A stretch of DNA of 37,840 nucleotides from Shewanella sp. (lineage in GTDB: Bacteria > Pseudomonadota > Gammaproteobacteria > Enterobacterales > Shewanellaceae): positions 1-37,840 of the forward strand of contig JAOIUG010000013.1 in the NCBI GenBank assembly GCA_028223395.1, read 5' to 3'. A program made the position numbers and the translations under genes. Below, in pieces: positions 15,819 through 25,470 of this stretch. How positions within the stretch are numbered: position 1 is the stretch's first letter; every line of letters starts with the position of its first letter. The notes below the pieces were generated by a model. That model worked only from the letters and a program-made list of their open reading frames with translations, did not search any database and was not told where the DNA came from.

Positions 15819-18800
15819 TTAGCCCTTTTCGAGGTTAGTTGTTGCGGCACCTTCTCCTTTGGGCTGCCACCACCATTGGTAGAAACGGCGTGAGGTTCGC
15901 TTTATATCATCAAGAATAATATAAAGCAGCGGCACTAAAATCAGCGTCACTGTTGTAGAGAACAAAATACCAAAAGCTAAAGAAGCCGCCATCGGGATGA
16001 CGATTTGTGCTTGTAAACTTTTCTCTAGCAAAATAGGCACTAAGCCCACAAAGGTCGTCAGCGAAGTTAAAATAATTGCCCTGAAACGATAACAGCCCGA
16101 GTCCACCGCCGCCTTAATGATTGAATGCCCTTCAGCACGTGCGCGGTTAACAAAATCGACCAATACTAATGAGTCGTTAACCACCACTCCCGCTAACGCC
16201 ACGATGCCACACAGGCTCAACACGCTCATGTCTAAACCTAGAATCAAGTGACCAAACAATGCGCCAATCATTCCAAATGGGATCACTGACATAATAATCA
16301 ATGGCTGGCTATATGATTTAAGTGGAATAGCCATTAGTGCGTAAATCGTGAACAGAGCAAAAAACAACCCTTGTAACAAACTCACCAGTGCGTTTTGCTC
16401 ATCAGCACTCCCTCCATCTAATGCCGTTGAGATCGTGGGGTATTTATTCGACAATGTCGGTAAAAAATCCGTTTGGATCTCTGAGATGACTTTAGAAGGC
16501 TCAACTATGCTGGTATTCGCACTGGCTGTAATTGTGATAGCCCGGCGACCGTCCACTCGCGTAATTGACGAATAAGAGTCGCCCAGTTCAAGTTGAGCCA
16601 CACTTGCAAACGGTATCGCTTCACCTGTTGGTGTGCGGATCAGCATATTTTCTAAGTGACCTATTGTTCGGCGCTGCTCAAGTGGATAACGCACCATCAC
16701 TTTCACTTCTTCTTTATTGCGTAAGATCCGCTGAGCTTCATAGCCATAAAAGCCATAACGCACCTGACGAGCCAGATCAGATAATGTTAACCCTAGCGCT
16801 TGCGCTTCAGGTTTGATTTTTAGTTTGATCTCTTGACTGCCAGAAGAGAAATTATCAGTGACATCATAAACACCCTCATAACTTCTCAGTTTTTGTTTAA
16901 GTTCAGCTGATGCCAAAGACAGCTGCTCAAGGTCGCTGGCGGTAAACCTAAAGGAAATATTGCCACCCGCATCATTGGTGCCAGCACTTATATTCAAGCT
17001 TTTAACAGCCAGCAACTCTGGCAGCTGCGCTCGCCACGCGGCACCAATTTCTTCGCCGTCAATATCACGATTTTCACCTTTAGTTAGCTCAGCAAAAATA
17101 AACGAAGAAGTGCGCGAGTTCATATTGATAAAGCTATGTTTTACCACTGGATAGCCCAACTGAGCTTCCAGCTCATCATTCATCCGATATAGCGCCTGTT
17201 CAACGTCTTGCACGACTTTGAGAGTATTTTCCTCCGAACTTCCTTTATCCATCTCAATATTGACTTGAATAAAGTCAGAAGGAATATTAGGGAAAAAGAC
17301 CCAACGCACTTGACCACTTTGAACCAGAGCCACAGACAACACCAGCACGCCGATAAACACCGCGACAGTATTGTAGCGTTGCTGAATACAACGTGTAAGA
17401 AAGGCGCGGTAGTTGTTATGAATGAAGTCTTGAACTTTATCGTTCAAGCCCACTTTTAGTTTGCCAAAAAAGCCTAGTTTCTCACGAGGTTTAGGCGGTT
17501 TCATATGGGCTAAATGGGCAGGCAAAATAAGCTTGGATTCGATCAATGAAAACACCAAACAAAGCACCACAACCATCCCGATAGATTTCCAAATCACCCC
17601 TTGTGGACCAGAAACCATCAACATTGGCATGAACGCCGCAATAGTGGTCAATACGCCAAAAGTGGCTGGCATGGCTACTTTTTTAGCCCCTCTGACGACA
17701 TTATCCAACGAATGCCCGTAACGCTCTATTTCGTTATAGGCACTTTCGCCGATAACAATGGCATCATCCACCACAATCCCTAGCACTAAAATGAACGCAA
17801 ACAGCGTAAGCATGTTAATCGACAATGAGAAAGGTTCCAGTGGCATGACCAACATTGCTCCCAAAAAGCACACTGGAAGCCCTATCATGACCCAAAAAGC
17901 GAGTTTGATTTCAAGAAACAATGCCAAAATGAAGAAAACCAACAACGCGCCATAAAAGATGTTTGATAACATCATGTTTAGTCGGCCTTCGAGGTAATGG
18001 GTTAAGTCGCCCCATGTATCGAGCTTGGCACCTAGGGGGAGAGAGGCTTGCTTGGCTTCAATGTAGCGATTCACTTGGGCTGAGATCTCCAGTGCGTTTT
18101 GATCATCAACACTTAAAATCTCAATAATCGCTGCAGGCTCGCCATTAAAACGGGTGTACTCTAACCGCTCCTCAAAACCATCTTTAATGCTCGCAACATC
18201 TGGCAACATTACTCGACTGCCATCAGGGCGTGTACTGACCACTATTTGTGAGAAATCCTCTTCAGTGTACGCCTGCCCCTTGGTGCGCAGTAAGATATCG
18301 CCATTTTTTGCACGAATAGAGCCGCCCGGTAAATCGATAGAAGAGTTTTGTACTGCTGCGGCCACTTGCGAAAAGGTCAGCCCATATTCGCGCAGTTTAT
18401 CTTCGGACAACTCAATGCTAATTTCATCATCACGCACTCCTGTCACTTGGGCGCGGGTGACCGCAGGCAAAGCTGTCACTTCATCGCGAATTGTTTTGGC
18501 AAGCGCCTTCATATCTTTAAGGGATTGCTCGCCATAGACAGAGATCCAAATCACATTGTTTGCAGGCTTGGTACGGACAATATTGGGCTTTTCTATGTTC
18601 GCAGGGAAAGTTGAAATAGCATCGACAGCCAGTTTGGCTTCATCGAGGATATCTTGCGGATCATAACTGTCTTCAACTTCAATAGTGACCGAACCAACCC
18701 CTTCACTCGCCACCGAAGTGACCTTTTTGATACCACTAATATCTTGGATTGCTTCCTCAATCTTAATATTAATGCCCTCTTCAATCTCTTGAGGTGCAGC

Positions 18801-18971
18801 GCCGGGATAGGCAACCGAAATATTGAGGTAGTTAAGCTCAAATGTGGGAAAGATCTCTTTGTTGATCATCACCGTGCTAAATAATCCGCCGATCAACAGC
18901 ACCCACATTAAGAGGTTCGCGGCGACATTATTTCTAGCAAACCATGCAATAATACCTGTTTCAGTGGCCAT
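15819..18971 (-). CDS. RND efflux transporter permease (AcrB/HAE superfamily)
   Basis: A 1050-residue inner-membrane proton-driven pump of the AcrB superfamily with the usual 12 helices and two large periplasmic loops. The first helix is near 15-35. The TM4 proton-relay aspartates are D402 and D403 in LVLGIVVDDAIVIGE. The TM10 lysine of AcrB is replaced: the equivalent stretch reads GVVVNDSLVLVDF, with Asn at about 932. This variant is common in a branch of COG0841 proteins. Substrates (drugs, dyes, bile salts, lipids) cannot be told. Its ATG overlaps the adaptor stop by one base (TAATG), so the two are translationally coupled. No TolC-like gene or local repressor is seen, so the outer-membrane channel must be encoded elsewhere. 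Confidence 0.93.
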   Translation of the reverse strand: MATETGIIAWFARNNVAANLLMWVLLIGGLFSTVMINKEIFPTFELNYLNISVAYPGAAPQEIEEGINIKIEEAIQDISGIKKVTSVASEGVGSVTIEVEDSYDPQDILDEAKLAVDAISTFPANIEKPNIVRTKPANNVIWISVYGEQSLKDMKALAKTIRDEVTALPAVTRAQVTGVRDDEISIELSEDKLREYGLTFSQVAAAVQNSSIDLPGGSIRAKNGDILLRTKGQAYTEEDFSQIVVSTRPDGSRVMLPDVASIKDGFEERLEYTRFNGEPAAIIEILSVDDQNALEISAQVNRYIEAKQASLPLGAKLDTWGDLTHYLEGRLNMMLSNIFYGALLVFFILALFLEIKLAFWVMIGLPVCFLGAMLVMPLEPFSLSINMLTLFAFILVLGIVVDDAIVIGESAYNEIERYGHSLDNVVRGAKKVAMPATFGVLTTIAAFMPMLMVSGPQGVIWKSIGMVVVLCLVFSLIESKLILPAHLAHMKPPKPREKLGFFGKLKVGLNDKVQDFIHNNYRAFLTRCIQQRYNTVAVFIGVLVLSVALVQSGQVRWVFFPNIPSDFIQVNIEMDKGSSEENTLKVVQDVEQALYRMNDELEAQLGYPVVKHSFINMNSRTSSFIFAELTKGENRDIDGEEIGAAWRAQLPELLAVKSLNISAGTNDAGGNISFRFTASDLEQLSLASAELKQKLRSYEGVYDVTDNFSSGSQEIKLKIKPEAQALGLTLSDLARQVRYGFYGYEAQRILRNKEEVKVMVRYPLEQRRTIGHLENMLIRTPTGEAIPFASVAQLELGDSYSSITRVDGRRAITITASANTSIVEPSKVISEIQTDFLPTLSNKYPTISTALDGGSADEQNALVSLLQGLFFALFTIYALMAIPLKSYSQPLIIMSVIPFGMIGALFGHLILGLDMSVLSLCGIVALAGVVVNDSLVLVDFVNRARAEGHSIIKAAVDSGCYRFRAIILTSLTTFVGLVPILLEKSLQAQIVIPMAASLAFGILFSTTVTLILVPLLYIILDDIKRTSRRFYQWWWQPKGEGAATTNLEKG

Positions 18972-20164
18972 TATCGCTCACCTTCATCAGCAAGCTGCTC
19001 TTGGTTGATTATGCGGCTGCCTTCACCGAGTATATTCACTAATTGGCCATTTTCAGGGTGGTTGAGATTCGTCATACAGATGCGATCCCCGCTGGCTAAA
19101 CTGCCTTGGATGTAAACATTATCGACATCGGTACGAACGATATTAACCTCTCGCACTTCAACGCTGTTTTGATCTGTGATCAATGTGACTTTGCCATGGC
19201 GTACGAGGTGGCGCGGCAAGGTGACAATGCCATCGACGGTGCGCCCTTTGATGCTTGCGGTGACAAAGCTGCCGTATTTAAGTGGCCATTGCCCTGCTAT
19301 TTTATTGCGGCGAAGATATGGATCTTTTACCTCTGCGACCAAGTAAACCATGCGATTATTTGTATCAATCACCCCTTCACTGCGAATGATTTTACCGGCC
19401 CATGTTACTGCGCGACCTGCAAGTTCAGCGCTTAAGATCACTTCAGTGTCTGGATTATCGATAGATCCCAAGTAGGCTAAGTCGCTATTTGACAGTGGGA
19501 GACGAATTTCTGCAACGCGTGTGTCATAAAGCTCGCCTAAATTTGTGCCTAAAGTGACATATTGACCTAAGTCGATATTACGCGCTTTGATGATCCCATC
19601 AAACGGCGCACGTATTATCGTCCGCTCAAGATTACGCTCTGCTCGTGCCAAAGCAGCTTGCTGGAACTTTACATTGGCTTGCTCTTGTTTAAGCTGTGGT
19701 AAACGTAAGCCAAGCTCTGGTGCAATACCGCCGTCGTAACCCTGCCAGTCATTCTTAGCAACTTCACCTTTAGCTTGCTCTTCTTCCAGCGAAGCTTGCG
19801 CTTTCGCGAGTGCAGCCTGCGCTTGCATTAAATCAGCTTCGTAATCAGAAGGTTCAATGACCGCTAGCTCGTCGCCTTTTTTGACCACGCCACCGGCAAC
19901 AAATTTATTTGAAATCTTTAACATGCGACCTTGTACTTCGGTCACAAGTTGGGTTTTATATTTGGGGCTGACAACTCCATAAGATGAAAGGTTAATAGAG
20001 CGTGTTTGCTGCTCTACCTCCATCACCTCAACGATAGGAACGGGGGTTTTATCATCCTTTTGCTCTGGTGCTTCTTTGGTGTTTATCAGTATCTTAGCCG
20101 CGATAACACAGGCGACGATAATGAAGATGGGTGGGCAAACTCTTCTAATTATAATTGTTAGCAT
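18971..20164 (-). CDS. RND efflux periplasmic adaptor (HlyD/AcrA family)
   Basis: A 397-residue membrane-fusion protein. Residues 5-25 form an uncleaved N-terminal membrane anchor with no lipobox. The lipoyl half-motifs surround a helical hairpin at about 105-165 (LMQAQAALAKAQASLEEEQA). RTIIRAPFDGIIKARNIDLG is the classical second lipoyl half, followed by beta-barrel and membrane-proximal domains. It bridges the RND pump and an outer-membrane channel. First gene of the two-gene operon; its stop overlaps the permease ATG. The upstream 227 bases to the srmB end have AT-rich promoter-like DNA but no clear operator. Confidence 0.92.
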   Translation of the reverse strand: MLTIIIRRVCPPIFIIVACVIAAKILINTKEAPEQKDDKTPVPIVEVMEVEQQTRSINLSSYGVVSPKYKTQLVTEVQGRMLKISNKFVAGGVVKKGDELAVIEPSDYEADLMQAQAALAKAQASLEEEQAKGEVAKNDWQGYDGGIAPELGLRLPQLKQEQANVKFQQAALARAERNLERTIIRAPFDGIIKARNIDLGQYVTLGTNLGELYDTRVAEIRLPLSNSDLAYLGSIDNPDTEVILSAELAGRAVTWAGKIIRSEGVIDTNNRMVYLVAEVKDPYLRRNKIAGQWPLKYGSFVTASIKGRTVDGIVTLPRHLVRHGKVTLITDQNSVEVREVNIVRTDVDNVYIQGSLASGDRICMTNLNHPENGQLVNILGEGSRIINQEQLADEGER

Positions 20165-20341
20165 GATGCTCTAGCTGTCCATGTAGTACATTCTTGCAGC
20201 TAAAATATCAGACTACCGTCAAGTACACTACGGTTTACTGTAAATAAAATGTTTATTTTTATAACGTTACAGCTACTTTTCTACCCATGCTACCAATAAA
20301 AAACTGAAAAGAGAAAAGCAGTACGGAGTGAATACATTAAA

Positions 20342-20370
20342 AAAAGGATCACGTAATGTGATCCTTTTAA
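20342..20370 (-). terminator. Intrinsic terminator after srmB
   Basis: AAAAGGATCAC, loop GTAAT, GTGATCCTTTT is a perfect 11-bp stem with a T run on the minus strand. It lies about 25 bases after the srmB stop. Confidence 0.9.
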
Positions 20371-20391
20371 AGTTACGGTTAGCGTTACGCT

Positions 20392-21618
20392 TTATTTCTT
20401 TTTCTTCTTTTTATTTTTCTTACTAAACGTTTTACCCGTATCTTTCACTTTTTTCTTTCCAGGCGGCTTCGCTTCTTTATTTTTTGGGCGAAGATCTTTA
20501 ATAAAACGACGTTTTAACGGCTGCTCTATGTAACGCTCAATCTTACCTACAACCCGCACGTCATGCGCTTCAACCAAAGAAATTGCCGTCCCTTTTGCGC
20601 CCGCACGGCCAGTACGGCCAATACGATGCACGTAGGTATCTGCAGAGCGTGGCATATCGAAGTTGATCACGTGGGTGATGTCGTCAACATCAATACCACG
20701 GGCAGCAACATCGGTCGCTAGCAGCACATTAACCTCACCTTTTGTGAATCGACCAAGAGCTTGGAAACGCGCTTTTTGCTCCATGTCACCGCGCATGAAG
20801 CTGCACGTGATCCCTTGCTTTTGCAATAAACCATCTAGGCTAGCCACCGCTTCTCGTGTTTTAACAAACACAATCGCGCGCTCAACATCTTCTTGCTGTA
20901 AAATCGCGCACAGTAAGGCAAATTTATGCTCTTTATCGTCCGCAATATGAACCCATTGATGGATTTTAGCTTTTTCGCTACGTGGCGCTTCTGCTTCTAG
21001 TTTGACGGGATTGGTTAATAATTGATGTGAAAAACGCCCCACATCACTGCCTTCAAGGGTGGCTGAAAACAGCATTGTTTGCTTACGGCCAACCGATTCA
21101 ATCGCGATGGTTTCAACGACGGCAGAAAACCCCATGTCTAGCATGCGATCAGCTTCATCGATGACGAGGACTTCGACTTCTTCGGCATTGAACAAGCCTT
21201 TATCGAGGTACTCCATCAAGCGGCCAGGCGTGGCGACTAATACATCGACATTCTTTTTTAATGCTTCTTCTTGTGGTGCGTAAGGTACACCACCTGTAAT
21301 GATGGCAATATCAAGATCTAAGTCTGTGGCTAAGTGAGATGCGTAGCGGTGGATTTGACTGGCCAGCTCACGTGTAGGCGTGAGCACAAGCACTCGTGCT
21401 TGGCCGCCAAAACGGCGTGGGAAGTCAATAATGTGCTGTAATGCAGGTAAAAGAAAGCTCGCTGTTTTCCCGGTACCTGTAGGTGCACGAGCAAGAATGT
21501 CTCTTTGCTCCATAGCAACAGGAATTGTTTGTTGTTGTATCGTAGTGGGCTTGTTGTGGCCCATTGCTTTTAGTGACTCTAACAAACAAGGGTCAAGCTG
21601 GAGATCTTCAAATAACAT
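20392..21618 (-). CDS. srmB: DEAD-box ATP-dependent RNA helicase SrmB
   Basis: A 408-residue DEAD-box helicase, best matched to SrmB, which acts early in 50S ribosome assembly. Motifs in order: the Q motif region PTTIQQQTIP, Walker A APTGTGKT, PTRELA, TPGR, DEAD in VIDEADRMLDMGF, SAT, RGD-type MRGDMEQKAR, LATDVAARGIDV, and HRIGRTGRAG. The tail is Lys-rich (KKNKKKKKK), as in SrmB. FSATLEG and FNFDMPRSADTY agree with E. coli SrmB. The first ATG giving the conserved N-terminus MLFEDLQLDP is used; an ATG three codons earlier and a GTG further up are open. It is followed by a clear terminator and sits 76 bases from trmN, its usual neighbour. Confidence 0.92.
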   Translation of the reverse strand: MLFEDLQLDPCLLESLKAMGHNKPTTIQQQTIPVAMEQRDILARAPTGTGKTASFLLPALQHIIDFPRRFGGQARVLVLTPTRELASQIHRYASHLATDLDLDIAIITGGVPYAPQEEALKKNVDVLVATPGRLMEYLDKGLFNAEEVEVLVIDEADRMLDMGFSAVVETIAIESVGRKQTMLFSATLEGSDVGRFSHQLLTNPVKLEAEAPRSEKAKIHQWVHIADDKEHKFALLCAILQQEDVERAIVFVKTREAVASLDGLLQKQGITCSFMRGDMEQKARFQALGRFTKGEVNVLLATDVAARGIDVDDITHVINFDMPRSADTYVHRIGRTGRAGAKGTAISLVEAHDVRVVGKIERYIEQPLKRRFIKDLRPKNKEAKPPGKKKVKDTGKTFSKKNKKKKKK

Positions 21619-21694
21619 GCGTGGCATCTCAATAAATAACAGCCACACATTATAAAGGTTTCAACGCCGACTTGAAATGATTAGATCGCCCACA

Positions 21695-22405
21695 CTACAG
21701 CTTTAAATAAAAATGTTGGCTCAATTGAGTAAACGCTTCAGTGTAACGCCCATCGGCGCTGCGAATCGCGAGCGTTTCGCTCACACACGCCGCTTGAGCA
21801 GTCTGCGCGTCAATCAGTAATAACTCACGCTTGGGCGGCTTACCTTGCACGCTCGACACCTTAACGCGGTGACAACATCGGAGCTTAAATTGCGCTAACA
21901 AGGGCAATAACTGCGCCGCTGCCGCGCTGGGTAATATCAAGCTCGCTTGGCCGTTAGGATGCAGTAAAAAGGCAATCGCGCTCAGTAATTCATTAAAACC
22001 TAAGCTGTCTGTGTGGCGCGCTGCGGCGCGGAGCGCACAGCTCGATTGCGGCCCGTTATCAAAATAAGGGGGATTGCAAATGATATGATCGAACCTGTGT
22101 TTTTGCTTAGCATGACAATACTCTTGTATTGCACTGGAGAGCACCGTGAGCCGGTCACTCCACGGGCTTAAAGAAAAATTATGCTGGCAATCAAGCACAG
22201 CATTAGGGTCAAGCTCTACTGCGGTGATAACAGCTGGTGAGCGCTGCGCGGCCATCAAACTGAGTAAACCACTGCCAGCGCCGATATCTAAAATGCGGCG
22301 GCTATCGGTTAATGGAGCCCAAGCGCCCAACAAAACACCATCGGTGCTGACGGGCATACCGCAGCGGCGATCATCAATATGAAACTGTTTAAAGCTAAAG
22401 GGCAT
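21695..22405 (-). CDS. trmN: tRNA1(Val) A37 N6-methyltransferase TrmN (YfiC)
   Basis: A 236-residue Rossmann-fold methyltransferase. FTFKQF-type start [20 protein letters not shown] matches E. coli YfiC. SAM-binding motif I is [13 protein letters not shown], the acidic residue is in VELDPNA, and the catalytic N6-adenine motif is NPPYF. The ending [13 protein letters not shown] is also conserved. It methylates A37 of valine tRNA1. The ATG at 22405 fits the family N-terminus; an in-frame GTG at 22468 would add 21 poorly conserved residues. It lies 76 bases upstream of srmB on the same strand, whereas in E. coli the two genes diverge. Confidence 0.92.
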   Translation of the reverse strand: MPFSFKQFHIDDRRCGMPVSTDGVLLGAWAPLTDSRRILDIGAGSGLLSLMAAQRSPAVITAVELDPNAVLDCQHNFSLSPWSDRLTVLSSAIQEYCHAKQKHRFDHIICNPPYFDNGPQSSCALRAAARHTDSLGFNELLSAIAFLLHPNGQASLILPSAAAAQLLPLLAQFKLRCCHRVKVSSVQGKPPKRELLLIDAQTAQAACVSETLAIRSADGRYTEAFTQLSQHFYLKL

Positions 22406-22889
22406 GAGACTAATATCGGCGGTCAAAACGCCATTGTACGCGAATTTAACCTCAGCCACTAAAAACACGCTAATGCGTGAAGTAAATGTCAGCGTTTACT
22501 TGCCAACTCGGCAGGTTAACACACGGTTTCAATGTTTCAGCCTAAGGTAACAAATACGCATCATGTAAGTGATGCAACATAAATGTTTATTATTTGTTTC
22601 TATTGGTATCGTGTTTTAGCTTAGTTGAAGGTCGATTCTTGTTAATTGCCCCTGATTCTGATAATAGTATGCCGTTACAAATCGGCGTAAAGCCTATTTT
22701 TTGGGTAGTAAATTAGTTTTATAGTCATTTCAGTGTCTACTTTTTTCGCTGCTGTTTATAAACTCACCAATCTCAAGGTGTATTTAATCTTGAGGCATGT
22801 AAATTAAAGATTACACGTTAATGTTTGTCATACTAAAGTGATGCTATTAAAGGCCAGTGACATTCAATTGTTAATTACAGAAATTTAAA
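22406..22889. other. Divergent promoter region trmN / brnQ
   Basis: 484 bases between divergent genes. No frame is convincing. The DNA is AT-rich between 22560 and 22880 and probably holds the brnQ promoter and regulatory sites. No leader peptide or riboswitch-like structure was recognised. Confidence 0.4.
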
Positions 22890-24233
22890 ATGGGGCATAA
22901 AGTGCAAGATAATAAAATGAATGTTGCTGATACGCTGGGGTTAGGCTTTATGACCTTCGCGTTTTTTTTAGGCGCAGGTAATCTCATCTTCCCGCCACTG
23001 GCAGGTTTTTTAGCTGGCGAAAACATGACACTGGCCATGTTTGGCTTTTTAATCACCGCTGTCGGATTACCACTGCTGACGTTAATTGCCGTTGCTAAAG
23101 CCAACGGGAAAATCATGGCATTACTGCCACCGATTGCCGCAACCATGCTCGCCGTTGCTATTTTTATTATTATTGGCCCCGCTTTTGCGGCGCCAAGAAC
23201 CGGCTTAGTGGCCTTTGAAGTCGGCTTTAAGCCCTTTTTAGACAACACGCAGGCTACGATTGCCATTGCAGGGGTAACCCTTCATGTTGCGCAGTTGATT
23301 TACACACTCGTTTTCTTTGCGATAACGATGGTGTTTTCGCTTTACCCTGGGAAACTACTGGATAATGTCGGCAAGGTGTTGACACCCATCCTTATTTTAC
23401 TCCTGCTAGGGTTGGCCATTTCAGTCATTGTGCTCCCGGGTAATCCTGTGGTTGCCGCTGTTGGTGACTATAAGGTTCACCCATTGACGACAGGGATCTT
23501 AGAAGGTTACAACACCATGGATACTCTCGCGTCGCTTATCTTTGGCATTTTAATCATTGATATTTTACGTAAAAAAGGCATCAGCGCTCCTCAAGCGCAA
23601 ACCGGTTACTTAGTTAAGGCGGCGCTAATTGCAGCTGCCGGTTTGGCTTTTGTTTATATCTCTTTATTTTATTTGGGAGCAACTGCTGGCGACTTGGCGG
23701 TCGGGGCAGAAAACGGTGGCGTCATTTTAGCTAACTATGTTACTCATGAATTTGGTACCACAGGCATGGTGTTATTGGCGACAGTGGTCACACTGGCATG
23801 CTTAACAACCGCAGTCGGCCTCACCAGTGCCTGCAGTGAGTTCTTTAATGAGCTATTGCCTAAAATTTCATACCGCCGCTTTGTTGTGCTGATCAGTGTG
23901 GTTTGTGCAACCGTGGCTAACGTGGGTTTATCTCAATTAATTAGTATTAGTATTCCAGTGCTAATGACCGTGTACCCTGTGGCAATCGCATTAGTTGCAG
24001 TAACATTCTTAACAGGGCATTTTGCTAAGCCGGCTTTAGCGCATCGACTGGTACTCAGTGTGGCACTATTTTTTGGCATTATCGATGGCATAAAAGCGGC
24101 GGGAGGCGATGTCAGTGCCTTTAACTTTATGCCGTTGCACGCTGAGGGAATGGCGTGGTTACTGCCCTGTGTAATCGCAATTATTGCTTGCTTGATGATA
24201 AAAAAACAACCTGATGTCGTTGTCGCTGATTAG
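22890..24233 (+). CDS. brnQ: Branched-chain amino acid cation symporter BrnQ
   Basis: A 447-residue integral membrane protein with about 12 hydrophobic helices, of the LIVCS (BrnQ) family that imports Leu, Ile and Val with Na+ or H+. The N-terminal block GFMTFAFFLGAGNLIFPP is diagnostic, as are FAAPRTGLVAFEVG and LTTAVGLTSACSEFFNELLP. Length is normal for the family. An ATG nine codons in is an alternative start. It is flanked by a strong terminator and is transcribed alone. Confidence 0.94.
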   Translation: MGHKVQDNKMNVADTLGLGFMTFAFFLGAGNLIFPPLAGFLAGENMTLAMFGFLITAVGLPLLTLIAVAKANGKIMALLPPIAATMLAVAIFIIIGPAFAAPRTGLVAFEVGFKPFLDNTQATIAIAGVTLHVAQLIYTLVFFAITMVFSLYPGKLLDNVGKVLTPILILLLLGLAISVIVLPGNPVVAAVGDYKVHPLTTGILEGYNTMDTLASLIFGILIIDILRKKGISAPQAQTGYLVKAALIAAAGLAFVYISLFYLGATAGDLAVGAENGGVILANYVTHEFGTTGMVLLATVVTLACLTTAVGLTSACSEFFNELLPKISYRRFVVLISVVCATVANVGLSQLISISIPVLMTVYPVAIALVAVTFLTGHFAKPALAHRLVLSVALFFGIIDGIKAAGGDVSAFNFMPLHAEGMAWLLPCVIAIIACLMIKKQPDVVVAD

Positions 24234-24281
24234 GGCTGCGGTGCCATCATGATGGCTTAAGCTTGTGTGATGACATAAGAT

Positions 24282-24316
24282 AACGGCGATGGATCTCTGA
24301 TCCATCGCCGTTTTTA
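24282..24316 (+). terminator. Intrinsic terminator after brnQ
   Basis: ACGGCGATGGATC, loop TCT, GATCCATCGCCGT, then a T run: a perfect 13-bp stem extended by A-T pairs. It lies about 50 bases after the brnQ stop and before xerD. Confidence 0.95.
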
Positions 24317-24339
24317 TTTAATGAAAGGAAAAGTGCGCA

Positions 24340-25242
24340 GTGCCAACTAAGTATGTTCCTGATAGTGCGATTGACTTGTTTCTTGATCATATATGGTCAA
24401 CCAAAGGTTTGAGTGATAATACCTTGAGTGCTTATCGCACTGATCTGCGCCATTTTGATCGCCAATTGCAACTCAACGGGTTAACGCTAACTGAAAGTAG
24501 CCAGCAAGATATACGTGACTATTTGGCCCAGCGTTATGAGGCTGGATTTGCTAAATCGAGTAGCGCCAGAGTCATGAGCAGTTTACGCCGTTTCTTCAGC
24601 TACCTTATCGTCACTAAACAAATCAATATCGATCCAATGGCGCAGCTTGATTCACCTAAATTAGATCGCAAATTACCCAATTCGTTAAGTGAAGACGATA
24701 TCGACCGATTACTATCAGAGCCCGCCAGTGACGATCCAATTGAGCGCCGCGACAAAGCCATGCTCGAGGTGCTATATGCAACCGGACTGCGAGTGTCTGA
24801 GCTGGTAGGGTTAACCATAGAGCAGCTAAGTTTACGCCAAGGCCTAGTGCGCGTTGTCGGTAAAGGTGGTAAAGAGCGATTAGTTCCCTTAGGTGAACTG
24901 GCCATCACAGAAGTTGAGCATTACCTAAGCCAAGCACGGTTTGCATTACTAAAAGGCAAACAAAGTGATGTGCTGTTTCCATCTAAACGTGGGCAACAAA
25001 TGACGCGGCAAACATTTTGGTATCGGATAAAATATTATGCCCTTAGGGCCAACATCAGCACAGCGTTATCGCCCCACACTTTACGCCACGCTTTTGCTAC
25101 ACATTTACTCAATCACGGTGCAGATCTCAGAGTGGTGCAGTTACTGCTCGGGCACAGCGATCTCTCGACCACCCAAATTTATACCCATGTTGCGACAGCG
25201 CGTTTAGCGCAGCTTCATGCCGAGCATCACCCACGTGGTTAA
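24340..25242 (+). CDS. xerD: Site-specific tyrosine recombinase XerD
   Basis: A 300-residue tyrosine recombinase. With XerC it resolves chromosome dimers at dif under FtsK control. Residues 6-95 form the SAM-like N-terminal DNA-binding domain. Catalytic residues are R151 in ATGLRVSEL, K175 in GKGGKERLVPLG, H246 and R249 in SPHTLRHAF, H272 in LLGHSDLSTTQ, and the nucleophile Y281. The extreme C-terminal XerC-interaction helix ending LAQLHAEHHPRG is intact. The start is GTG with AAAGGAAAA upstream. Its place ahead of dsbC and recJ, as in E. coli, identifies the housekeeping XerD rather than a mobile integrase. Confidence 0.96.
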   Translation: MPTKYVPDSAIDLFLDHIWSTKGLSDNTLSAYRTDLRHFDRQLQLNGLTLTESSQQDIRDYLAQRYEAGFAKSSSARVMSSLRRFFSYLIVTKQINIDPMAQLDSPKLDRKLPNSLSEDDIDRLLSEPASDDPIERRDKAMLEVLYATGLRVSELVGLTIEQLSLRQGLVRVVGKGGKERLVPLGELAITEVEHYLSQARFALLKGKQSDVLFPSKRGQQMTRQTFWYRIKYYALRANISTALSPHTLRHAFATHLLNHGADLRVVQLLLGHSDLSTTQIYTHVATARLAQLHAEHHPRG

Positions 25243-25470
25243 ACAGTACTCGATAACCTAAGCTCACTGCTGCAGCGCAATCTGAAGGGATGAGTTTCGG
25301 GATTCATTTCTGGATTCGTTTCGAGATGAGTTTCTTGATAAATTTCACATATATAGTCACTAAAAATCGTAAAACATTTGCTTTAGCTAAGGATAGGCTG
25401 TAACTTTTTAGCTCAACAATAGGTCTAATCTCAAGCCCTTAGTCGATCGTAACGTAAAATAGGATACTTC

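Noticed and set aside
15566..15850. 94-codon minus-strand frame at the end of the RND gene
   Set aside because: It overlaps the RND 3' end in another frame and runs through the perfect terminator hairpin.
24340..25242. Tyrosine recombinase as a mobile-element integrase
   Set aside because: Size, catalytic residues and the xerD-dsbC-recJ order identify the housekeeping XerD.
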